NCBI RefSeq assembly: GCF_001730365.1
Contig: NZ_MIKB01000001.1
Span: 558,001-622,000 of the forward strand
Direction of reading: 5' to 3'
DNA length: 64,000 nucleotides
Source: Enterococcus quebecensis
GTDB lineage: Bacteria; Bacillota; Bacilli; Lactobacillales; Enterococcaceae
This document shows, piece after piece, positions 57,495 through 64,000 of this stretch. A model generated the notes under the pieces. The model was not told where the DNA came from and did not search any database. It saw only the letters and a program-made list of their open reading frames with translations. Every line of letters begins with the position of its first letter. Position 1 is the stretch's first letter. The position numbers and the translations under genes were made by a program.

Positions 57495-57818
57495 TTAAAA
57501 AGCAAAGTCAGAATTATAGTTCCACGGAGTTACATTCACTCCAACTTCGTAAAAGGCTACCCCATTTGAGTAGTTTGTTATAGTAAACGCCTGCTCTCCT
57601 CTACCTGTAACAATTTTTCCTAATCCATAATTCACAAGCCCAACATTGAGATGTGTATAATAAAGTTCTTTATTATAATATTCCTTGCCATTTATTACAT
57701 TTCCATACTTCAAACCAAAAGTCTCGTTCCCACCAAATACGGCACGAACTCTAAAAGTAAATTTGTCATCGCTAAAATAATTTTTTCTATAGGTTTGCGT
57801 AGAACTTTTAAAAATTAT
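57495..57818 (-). pseudogene. 3' fragment of an unknown gene
   Basis: An open frame of about 107 codons with no usable start. The longest frame begins at a TTG (57713) inside protein-like sequence that continues upstream (FTFRVRAVFGGNETFG) to a stop at 57821. It is rich in Tyr, Asn and Gly with a beta-strand pattern, like a secreted protein. I suppose the 5' part, including any signal peptide, has been lost. Family not recognised. Confidence 0.45.
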
Positions 57819-57888
57819 TTATTTAGTATGTATAAATATTATTTTTTTTATCTTATGTAATATCAAATGTTAACTATTCACAGATAAC

Positions 57889-57921
57889 AAAAAAACTGTA
57901 TCCCTTATATAAGGGATACAG
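57889..57921 (-). terminator. rplJL terminator
   Basis: A perfect palindrome CTGTATCCCTTATATAAGGGATACAG (13-bp arms) followed by seven T on the minus strand, 22 bp past the rplL stop. Confidence 0.9.
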
Positions 57922-57943
57922 CCAATCTTTACTAAGTAAAGAA

Positions 57944-58309
57944 TTATTTTACTGTTACTGCAGCGCCAACTTCTTCTAAAGCAGCTTTTAATGCTTCAGC
58001 TTCGTCTTTAGAAACGCCTTCTTTAACTGGTGCAGGAGCGCCATCAACTACAGCTTTAGCTTCTTTCAAGCCAAGACCAGTTGCTTCACGAACTGCTTTG
58101 ATAACTTTAACTTTTTGATCGCCTGCAGAAGTTAATTCTACAGTAAATTCAGTTTGTTCTTCGCCAGCTGCTGCTGGTCCTGCTGCTGCTGCTACAGGAG
58201 CTGCTGCAGATACGTCAAATTTTTCTTCAATAGCTTTTACTAAGTCGTTTAATTCTAAAATAGTTGCGCCTTCTAATTCTGCAACAATGTTTTCAATGTT
58301 CAATGCCAT
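57944..58309 (-). CDS. rplL: 50S ribosomal protein L7/L12
   Basis: A 121-aa stalk protein. Seen: an N-terminal dimer domain, an Ala-rich hinge (about residues 35-49), and the C-terminal domain with [19 protein letters not shown] near 69 that binds translation factors. Cotranscribed with rplJ 62 bp upstream. Confidence 0.98.
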   Translation of the reverse strand: MALNIENIVAELEGATILELNDLVKAIEEKFDVSAAAPVAAAAGPAAAGEEQTEFTVELTSAGDQKVKVIKAVREATGLGLKEAKAVVDGAPAPVKEGVSKDEAEALKAALEEVGAAVTVK

Positions 58310-58371
58310 TATGATTTCCTCCGTTTTAATAATTCATTATTTTTTTAATTTAGTTTATTACTAGGCTGCAA

Positions 58372-58872
58372 TTATGCAACTTCTTCTTCTTTTTCTGCCA
58401 CTGCTTTGACAGCGTAAGCCACTTGTCTGACTGGCGCTTGTAATACAGATAATAGCATAGAAAGTAGTCCATCGCGACTTGGAAGTTTTGCTAAAGATGT
58501 CATTTCTTCTACTGAAGATACTTTACCTTCAATAACGCCACCTTTAATTTCCAATGCTTTGGCAGTACTTGCGAATTCGTCGATGATTTTAGCAGGTGCT
58601 ACTACATCTTCGTTACTAAAAGCGATTGCTGTAGGTCCTGTAAATACTTCGTCCAAGCCTTCTAGTCCAGCTTTTTTAGCTGCACGTGAAAGGATAGAGT
58701 TTTTGATAACTTTCATTTCAACATTTGCATCACGCAATTGTTTACGTAAGTTAGTCACTTCTTCTACAGTCAAACCACGGTAGTCAACGATGACTACAGA
58801 AGCTGCTGCTTGAAACTTAGCTGTTGCTTCTTCGACTAGGGTTTCTTTTTTAGCGATTGCTGCTTCACTCAT
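58372..58872 (-). CDS. rplJ: 50S ribosomal protein L10
   Basis: A 166-aa stalk base protein that carries the L7/L12 dimers. Seen: [20 protein letters not shown] near residue 27, [11 protein letters not shown] near 59, and the C-terminal helix that binds L7/L12. GGAGGTG precedes the ATG. The gene is preceded by a structured leader that probably mediates L10 autoregulation. Confidence 0.98.
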   Translation of the reverse strand: MSEAAIAKKETLVEEATAKFQAAASVVIVDYRGLTVEEVTNLRKQLRDANVEMKVIKNSILSRAAKKAGLEGLDEVFTGPTAIAFSNEDVVAPAKIIDEFASTAKALEIKGGVIEGKVSSVEEMTSLAKLPSRDGLLSMLLSVLQAPVRQVAYAVKAVAEKEEEVA

Positions 58873-58884
58873 TTATTTTCACCT

Positions 58885-59040
58885 CCTGATTATTGATGGA
58901 GAAGCTTAAATTGTAATTAAAACAAAATAAACTCCATGCCACCGTTGACATAGAGGGACGTAATTGTATGTATCAACAATTGTCCTCGGTAGGAAATTAA
59001 GACTTGCGTCACCTACTGTCTTCGGTACAGTTAATTATTA
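58885..59040 (-). promoter_or_regulatory. probable L10 leader RNA
   Basis: About 155 bases upstream of rplJ are GC-richer than usual for an intergenic region and contain several short complementary arms (for example AATTGT with ACAATT, and GTACCG/CGGTAC-like elements). Position and character fit the Firmicutes ribosomal protein L10 leader, bound by L10(L12)4. I call it from position and pairing; no covariance model was run. Confidence 0.6.
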
Positions 59041-59042
59041 AC

Positions 59043-59075
59043 CTCAACTACCTTACCATGGGAAAGGTAGTTGAG
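59043..59075 (-). terminator. hairpin after rplA
   Basis: CTCAACTACCTT and AAGGTAGTTGAG form a perfect 12-bp stem with a 9-base loop between rplA and the L10 leader. The T-run after it is poor, so it may be an attenuator or processing point, not a full terminator. Confidence 0.6.
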
Positions 59076-59122
59076 TCAAGTAAAAATTCTAATTCTATAT
59101 CTTCATAAATTAGTTTTTCTAA

Positions 59123-59812
59123 TTAAAATGAAGCTTGGTCAACGTGGATTCCAGGTCCAAATGTAGTTGTTACTGAAATGTTTTTGATATATTGACCTTT
59201 TGCTGCTGATGGTTTAGCTTTTAACAATACATCGTTGATTGTATTGAAGTTTTCTAGTAATTTTTCATTATCGAATGAAACTTTACCGATTGGTACGTGG
59301 ATGTTTCCAGCTTTGTCAACACGGTAAGTTACTTTACCAGCTTTTACTTCGTTAACAGCTTTTGTTACGTCCATTGTTACTGTACCAGTTTTAGGGTTAG
59401 GCATAAGACCTTTAGGACCTAAGACACGACCTAATTTACCAACTTCAGCCATCATGTCTGGAGTTGCTACTACTACGTCAAAGTCAAACCATCCACCTTG
59501 GATTTTTTGAACCATGTCAGCGTCACCTACGTAATCAGCGCCAGCTGCTTCAGCTTCTTTAGCTTTATCGCCTTTAGCGAATACTAAAACGCTTTGCGTT
59601 TTACCAGTTCCGTTAGGTAATACTACAGCACCACGGATTTGTTGGTCTGCTTTTTTAGGGTCTACATTTAAACGGTAAGCAACTTCAACAGTTGCGTCAA
59701 ATTTTGCAATATTTGTTTCTTTAGCCAAAGCGATTGCTTCTGCTACAGGGTAAACTTTTGTTGCTTCAACTTTTTTTAATGCATCTTGCATTTTTTTGCT
59801 TTTTTTAGCCAT
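59123..59812 (-). CDS. rplA: 50S ribosomal protein L1
   Basis: A 229-aa L1 protein that forms the ribosome's L1 stalk and can repress its own mRNA. Seen: [16 protein letters not shown] near residue 57, the signature [25 protein letters not shown] near 121-145, and [19 protein letters not shown] near 157. GGAGG lies upstream. It follows rplK by 110 bp. Confidence 0.98.
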   Translation of the reverse strand: MAKKSKKMQDALKKVEATKVYPVAEAIALAKETNIAKFDATVEVAYRLNVDPKKADQQIRGAVVLPNGTGKTQSVLVFAKGDKAKEAEAAGADYVGDADMVQKIQGGWFDFDVVVATPDMMAEVGKLGRVLGPKGLMPNPKTGTVTMDVTKAVNEVKAGKVTYRVDKAGNIHVPIGKVSFDNEKLLENFNTINDVLLKAKPSAAKGQYIKNISVTTTFGPGIHVDQASF

Positions 59813-59830
59813 TTTGTTTCCTCCTTGATT

Positions 59831-59858
59831 GTGGTTATAACGGTCGAACCTCCCACGT
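59831..59858 (-). promoter_or_regulatory. candidate L1-binding element before rplA
   Basis: On the minus strand the leader reads ACGTGGGAGG, a short loop, then AACCAC, just before the ribosome binding site. The same pair ACGTGGGAGG...AACCACA stands before rplK at 60371-60407. A repeated element before both genes of the operon fits L1 feedback control. Confidence 0.5.
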
Positions 59859-59922
59859 AATTCATATCTTTGAATATGAAATAAACTGAGAAGCTACTTC
59901 TTTGGGTACTTAGAATAAAAAA

Positions 59923-60345
59923 TTATCCTACAGTGATTCCCATGCTTCTTGCAGTTCCTTCAACCATGCGCATAGCCGCTTCAACGTCTGCTGCGTTTAG
60001 GTCTGCCATTTTAAGTTCAGCGATTTCTTTTACTTGATCTTTAGAGACATTCGCTACTTTAGTTTTGTTTGGCTCACCAGAACCTTTTTCGATTTTTGCA
60101 GCTTTTTTCAATAATACTGCAGCTGGTGGTGTTTTTGTAATGAATGTAAATGAACGGTCTTCATATACAGAAATTACAACTGGAATGATTAAACCAGCTT
60201 GATCCGCTGTACGAGCGTTGAATTCTTTAGTGAATCCCATAATGTTGATACCCGCTTGACCTAGTGCTGGACCTACTGGCGGAGCTGGTGTTGCTTTACC
60301 TGCAGGAATTTGCAATTTAACTAATTTTTCTACTTTTTTTGCCAC
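59923..60345 (-). CDS. rplK: 50S ribosomal protein L11
   Basis: A 140-aa protein of the GTPase-associated centre. Seen: the N-terminal [21 protein letters not shown] near residue 10, with the conserved prolines, [10 protein letters not shown] near 42, and a C-terminal [13 protein letters not shown] with the family signature. AGGAGG lies just upstream. First gene of rplKA, with its own promoter. Confidence 0.98.
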   Translation of the reverse strand: MAKKVEKLVKLQIPAGKATPAPPVGPALGQAGINIMGFTKEFNARTADQAGLIIPVVISVYEDRSFTFITKTPPAAVLLKKAAKIEKGSGEPNKTKVANVSKDQVKEIAELKMADLNAADVEAAMRMVEGTARSMGITVG

Positions 60346-60370
60346 GAGACATACCTCCTTAAGTCCGTGA

Positions 60371-60407
60371 TGTGGTTAATTGGAGATGAAGATTTCTCCT
60401 CCCACGT
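60371..60407 (-). promoter_or_regulatory. candidate L1-binding element before rplK
   Basis: GACGTGGGAGG (minus strand of 60398-60407) and AACCACA (60371-60377) flank a short hairpin in the rplK 5' leader, matching the element before rplA. Confidence 0.5.
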
Positions 60408-60458
60408 CATTCTTTGACGAATCAAAGAAATGTTGTATGCAAAAATGCACACTAAAAC

Positions 60459-60487
60459 AGTATACTCCGCTTTCGAGTATATTTCAA
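60459..60487 (-). promoter_or_regulatory. rplKA promoter
   Basis: On the minus strand TTGAAA (60487-60482), a 17-bp spacer and TATACT (60464-60459), giving a leader of about 105 bases. The remaining part of the 302-bp gap up to 60647 should hold the divergent sdaAB promoter. Confidence 0.75.
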
Positions 60488-60647
60488 TACTTTTCTACTC
60501 TTTTCCTCCTTAGCCATTATTCCAGAAATGAGAGAAAGATAAGTTTTTCTCGCATTTTTATTACGGTTCTAGTTTCTTCTGTTTAATTGTGATAGACTTT
60601 CGTTAGAAAAATCTTGATTTTAATTAAGAAGATAGGTGAACTAAACA

Positions 60648-61316
60648 ATGGAAAATTTACGCTACAAAAGTGTGTTTGATATTATTGGACCTGTAATGAT
60701 TGGTCCTAGCAGTTCTCATACTGCCGGAGCTGCTCGTATTGGTAAGATTGTTCGTAGTATTTTTGGCGAGCAACCAGATACTGTTGATATTTATTTATAT
60801 GAGTCCTTTGCCAAAACCTACCGAGGTCATGGTACAGATATTGCCTTAGTCGGAGGTTTACTGAATATGGAACCTGATGATGAGCGATTGGCCGATTCTT
60901 TAAAAATTGCTCATGAGAATGATATGGAAGTATTATTTGTTCCATTAAAAGAAAAAGCTGAACATCCAAATTCAGTTAAGTTACTGGTCTCTAAAGGCGA
61001 TCGAAAACTTTCAGTAACAGGTATATCGATTGGCGGAGGCAATATTCAAATCTCAGAGTTAAATGGGTTTAAAATTTCTCTGACAATGGGAACGCCAACG
61101 TTTATTATCGTTCACCAAGATGTACCAGGGATGATCGCAAAAGTGACCAATCTGCTTTCAGAAACAGATATCAATATTGGAACGATGACTGTTACTCGTG
61201 AATCAAAAGGTGAAAAAGCAATTATGATCATTGAGATTGACCATGCGGATATTGGTGATATTACAATGAAATTAGACCAAATCCCTCATATTTATAGTGT
61301 GAATTATTTTGATTAA
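60648..61316 (+). CDS. sdaAB: L-serine dehydratase, iron-sulfur-dependent, beta subunit
   Basis: A 222-aa subunit. Seen: the N-terminal GPVMIGPSSSHTAGAARIG near residue 14 and FAKTYRGHGTD near 54, followed by a C-terminal ACT domain (about 148-222, IIVHQDVPGMIAKVTNLL) that may bind serine. With SdaAA it converts L-serine to pyruvate and ammonia. It is 24 bp upstream of sdaAA. Confidence 0.95.
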   Translation: MENLRYKSVFDIIGPVMIGPSSSHTAGAARIGKIVRSIFGEQPDTVDIYLYESFAKTYRGHGTDIALVGGLLNMEPDDERLADSLKIAHENDMEVLFVPLKEKAEHPNSVKLLVSKGDRKLSVTGISIGGGNIQISELNGFKISLTMGTPTFIIVHQDVPGMIAKVTNLLSETDINIGTMTVTRESKGEKAIMIIEIDHADIGDITMKLDQIPHIYSVNYFD

Positions 61317-61340
61317 TTTAAATTAAAGGAGCAAATAGTT

Positions 61341-62228
61341 ATGTTTCTATCCATAGAAGAGTTAGTGAAACAAGCAGCCGATTTTCCATCTGTCGCTGAA
61401 TTGATGATTGCTATAGAAATAGAAAATCATGGCCATAGCCGTGAACGGATCATTGAAACAATGGAGCGCAATCTAGCTGTTATGAAACAATCCATCGAAG
61501 AAGGTGTTGATGGCGTGACCTCTGTAACTGGTATTACCGGTGGAGATGCAACTCGGTTAAATGATTATATTCAAGCGGGAAATTTTTTAAGTGGAGAAAC
61601 CATTTTAACTGCAGTTAGAAATGCTGTGGCTGTTAACGAAGTCAATGCGAATATGGGATTGATTTGTGCAACGCCTACCGCTGGAAGTGCTGGAGTCGTT
61701 CCTGGCGTCTTGATGGCAGCCATTGAAAGGCTACAACTAACCCATGAACAACAATTAGACTTTTTGTTTACCGCCGGCGCTTTTGGTCTTGTGATTGCCA
61801 ATAATTCATCCATCAGTGGTGCAGAAGGTGGTTGTCAGGCGGAAATTGGTTCAGCTAGCGCAATGGCTAGTGCAGCTTTAGTTTGTGCTGCGGGTGGTAG
61901 TGCCGATCAAGCAGCACAAGCGATTGCAATTACTTTAAAAAATATGATGGGATTGATTTGTGATCCTGTGGCAGGTTTAGTTGAAGTACCTTGTGTAAAA
62001 AGAAATGCCTTAGGATCTTCACAAGCATTTATTTCTGCTGATATGGCTTTGGCTGGTATCCGCAGTGTGATTCCACCAGATGAAGTTGTTGCTGCGATGT
62101 ACCAAGTAGGTCGTCAAATGCCTCAGATTTTTAAAGAAACAGCGGAAGGCGGTTTGGCTGTTACCCCAACTGCACAACGGTTGGCAAAAGAAATTTTGGA
62201 CAATCAAACAGAATCTCCAAATAGCTAA
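61341..62228 (+). CDS. sdaAA: L-serine dehydratase, iron-sulfur-dependent, alpha subunit
   Basis: A 295-aa catalytic subunit carrying the 4Fe-4S cluster. Seen: MGLICATPTAGSAGVVPG near residue 105, EGGCQAEIGSASAMASAAL near 161, and MMGLICDPVAGLVEVPCVKRN near 203, which supply the conserved cysteines. AAAGGAG precedes the ATG. The two-subunit form is usual in Gram-positive bacteria. The pair separates rplKA from nusG, genes that are adjacent in many Firmicutes. Confidence 0.95.
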   Translation: MFLSIEELVKQAADFPSVAELMIAIEIENHGHSRERIIETMERNLAVMKQSIEEGVDGVTSVTGITGGDATRLNDYIQAGNFLSGETILTAVRNAVAVNEVNANMGLICATPTAGSAGVVPGVLMAAIERLQLTHEQQLDFLFTAGAFGLVIANNSSISGAEGGCQAEIGSASAMASAALVCAAGGSADQAAQAIAITLKNMMGLICDPVAGLVEVPCVKRNALGSSQAFISADMALAGIRSVIPPDEVVAAMYQVGRQMPQIFKETAEGGLAVTPTAQRLAKEILDNQTESPNS

Positions 62229-62234
62229 TAAACA

Positions 62235-62282
62235 AAACTGGGATAATAATCAGAAATAGTCTGATTATTATCCCAGTTTTTA
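62235..62282. terminator. sda operon terminator
   Basis: AAACTGGGATAATAATCAGA and its complement form a perfect stem of about 20 bp with a 5-base loop and T-tail. Confidence 0.9.
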
Positions 62283-62284
62283 TT

Positions 62285-63160
62285 TTAATTAAAATCTATC
62301 TGTTTCCATAAAAAATTCGCAACAAGTTGATCTACTTCTGTATTTTCATGTAACTGACTATGCTGCGCTGATTTACCATAGAAAATTTTCTCTTGTACCT
62401 CATTGCCATGTGTTTTAAATAATGAAACCACACTTAGTGCATCGGCAACAGGAACTGCTTCGTCACTTAAACTGCCATCTTCCACATCACCTGCGATGAT
62501 TAGTGCTTTCATATCCTTAGAAACTTTCTCAATGCCATTAACATAGTCTGCATAACGTTCACTTTGAACGGCAGGCCCATTATCGATCACACCATCAATC
62601 GTCTCCCCATTAGATAATTCCACAAAATTATTAAATGGCGATGCAATGCCGACAAATCTGTTGATCTTAGGTAGACTTTGATCCTCGCCAAATGTAGTCA
62701 AATAACGTAAAGAACTAGCTCCACCCATAGAATGTCCTACAAGATTGACTTCTTTTATACCATAAGTATCACGAATATAAAGCAAACAATTTTTAATCCA
62801 CTCTGCTTGGTTCCATTCGTTGCTCTTATTATCTTTGAAAAGCACTTGAATACTTGGATTATTTTCTTTTCCAGTCAATTTACCTTTAGCTTCTACTTCA
62901 CCTTCAGCGCTAACAGTCAAAACCAACTCTTTTTTAGTAAGTCCATCGCCTTCCATACGTTTAATCATACGACCAAAAGAATTATTTCCTCCGCTATATC
63001 CGTGGATAAATAGGGTTGGAATGGCAGATTTCTGTACAGCTTCGCTAGACGATGACGTTTTAGAAGCTTGCTTATTTTCAGCGGTATTTTTACCAGAACA
63101 TCCAACCAAAAAGAATACAATGCTTGTAACTATTAGTAAGTACCACTTCATCTTTTTCAT
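62285..63160 (-). CDS. DUF915 alpha/beta hydrolase lipoprotein
   Basis: A 291-aa predicted lipoprotein. Seen: a signal peptide with lipobox FLVGC (Cys near residue 21), a Ser/Lys-rich linker, then the DUF915 hydrolase domain with FIHGYSGGNNSFGRMI near 52, nucleophile GHSMGG near 150, and a late His in AQHSQLHEN near 270. DUF915 proteins are cell-surface esterase-like enzymes of lactic acid bacteria. The frame is open 30 codons further up, but ATG 63160 has AAGGTG six bases upstream and starts a proper signal peptide. Confidence 0.87.
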   Translation of the reverse strand: MKKMKWYLLIVTSIVFFLVGCSGKNTAENKQASKTSSSSEAVQKSAIPTLFIHGYSGGNNSFGRMIKRMEGDGLTKKELVLTVSAEGEVEAKGKLTGKENNPSIQVLFKDNKSNEWNQAEWIKNCLLYIRDTYGIKEVNLVGHSMGGASSLRYLTTFGEDQSLPKINRFVGIASPFNNFVELSNGETIDGVIDNGPAVQSERYADYVNGIEKVSKDMKALIIAGDVEDGSLSDEAVPVADALSVVSLFKTHGNEVQEKIFYGKSAQHSQLHENTEVDQLVANFLWKQIDFN

Positions 63161-63291
63161 TGTTATCACCTTCTCATTTGTTACTGTAATAAAAAAGAGC
63201 GGTTCAAAACTATGATTTAGTCTTGCTCCACTCTTTAAGCAGCGAAACAAAAGTAGCTATTCCCTTCTACTTCAATTCCAGCGTCTATTTT

Positions 63292-63834
63292 TTAAATTGA
63301 ATCTACTTGTTCAAAATCTAACTCTGTACTTGTTTCGCGACCGAACATGTCGATATTCACTTTTAATTTTTGACGTTCTTCGTCAACTTCCATAACTTCA
63401 CCTTCAAGGCCAGAAAATGCCCCTTCAATAATACGAACTGTATCACCTAAAGCAACATCTAAATCTGATTGACGTGTACTCATACCGATTGAACGTAAGA
63501 TATGGTTGATCTCTTCTTGTAATAACGGTGCTGGCTTGCTTCCTGCGCCATGTGATCCTACGAATCCAGTAACTCCTGGTGTATTACGGACAACATACCA
63601 AGAATCATCAGTCATCGTCATTTCTACTAATACATAACCTGGAAATGTTTTATGGACGATTTCTTTGGATTTTCCATTTTTTACTTCTGTTTCTGTTTCT
63701 TCTGGAACTACAACACGAAAAATGAAGTCTCCCATGCCCATGCTTTGTGCACGTGATTCAATGTTTGCTTTTACTTTGTTTTCATAGCCTGAGTATGTAT
63801 GTAATACATACCAATTCTTTTCAAATGATTCCAT
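63292..63834 (-). CDS. nusG: transcription termination/antitermination protein NusG
   Basis: A 180-aa NusG that binds RNA polymerase. Seen: the NGN domain with NWYVLHTYSGYENKVK near residue 6, FPGYVLVEM near 65, NTPGVTGFVG near 84, and a C-terminal KOW domain (VRIIEGAFSGLEGEV near 135). I start at the ATG at 63834 with AAAGGAG upstream; the frame stays open 30 codons further but reads through unlikely sequence. Confidence 0.97.
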   Translation of the reverse strand: MESFEKNWYVLHTYSGYENKVKANIESRAQSMGMGDFIFRVVVPEETETEVKNGKSKEIVHKTFPGYVLVEMTMTDDSWYVVRNTPGVTGFVGSHGAGSKPAPLLQEEINHILRSIGMSTRQSDLDVALGDTVRIIEGAFSGLEGEVMEVDEERQKLKVNIDMFGRETSTELDFEQVDSI

Positions 63835-63971
63835 TTTTGATTCGGCTCCTTTAAGGTTTATAGTTGATAAAAATAATAAATCAAGAGTGACAAGCAGATC
63901 CTTGCGACTCATTTTCTTTTTCATGTGAAAATAAAAAAACCTCAGTTCCCCGAAGTTTTTCCTCAGTTGTA

Positions 63972-63980
63972 ATTATAGCA
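63972..63980 (-). promoter_or_regulatory. predicted nusG promoter -10
   Basis: On the minus strand TGCTATAAT is a perfect extended -10 box. Any -35 falls at the window's edge (63995-64000) and looks weak. Direct repeats of CCTCAGTT flank a short GC-rich stretch between it and the gene. Confidence 0.5.
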
Positions 63981-64000
63981 TCATTTGCTATGAATTACTA

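Overview
The window is chromosomal DNA of a low-GC Gram-positive bacterium, almost certainly an Enterococcus. I base this on the clpE/ptsH/ptsI neighbourhood with a DUF1827 gene after clpE, a CtsR operator, strong AGGAGG ribosome binding sites, Mga-type regulation, and the protein sequences of trigger factor, ClpE and ribosomal proteins L1, L7/L12, L10 and L11. It does not look like a standard E. faecalis strain, but I cannot name the species. I see no tRNA, rRNA, prophage or complete insertion sequence.

Region by region. 1-2.8 kb: the end of a fructose-type PTS permease, a short-chain dehydrogenase with a degraded cofactor motif, and an unrecognised 443-aa protein. 3.0-22 kb: a large ureide (allantoin) catabolism regulon. 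One set holds two paralogous MFS carriers, allantoinase, an NCS1 allantoin permease and the PucG aminotransferase. A divergent PucR-type regulator follows, with three 120-bp tandem repeats just upstream. Then comes an eight-gene operon, allC-allE-allD-allD2-allF-allG-allH-carbamate kinase, whose gene order follows the pathway. Together these take allantoin to allantoate, ureidoglycine, ureidoglycolate and oxalurate, then split oxalurate into oxamate and carbamoyl phosphate, which carbamate kinase uses to make ATP. This looks like a fermentative route that conserves energy. Three cre-like sites and a recurring TTTGTG motif mark the promoter regions.

22-28 kb: an esterase-like hydrolase, trigger factor and a secreted M60/enhancin-like metalloprotease with four C-terminal repeats. 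28.3-30.5 kb: a two-gene operon of a TIR-domain protein and an HD-type dGTPase, a candidate anti-phage system. 30.5-31.6 kb: a non-coding, degraded tandem module. 31.6-36.6 kb: small and secreted proteins, including a leucine-rich-repeat surface protein whose signal peptide is out of frame at an A8 tract. 36.7-45.2 kb: ptsHI, clpE with a CtsR box, a drug-type MFS and prfC. 45.8-47.2 kb: a frameshifted Mga-family regulator. 47.2-52.6 kb: CBS-domain membrane protein, AI-2E family transporter, GNAT, LRR protein and DUF402 phosphatase.

52.87-53.47 kb: an orphan CRISPR array (six perfect repeats plus one decayed) with a type I-C-like repeat and a leader, but no cas genes. 53.5-64 kb: mutY, recX, an RlmD-type methyltransferase, a GlsB-like protein, a gene fragment, rplL, rplJ, rplA, rplK, the two subunits of Fe-S serine dehydratase, a DUF915 lipoprotein and nusG.

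The best candidate for something undescribed is the TIR-dGTPase operon, which would pair NAD+ loss with dGTP loss in one transcript. Next are the cas-less I-C array and the 120-bp repeats in front of pucR.
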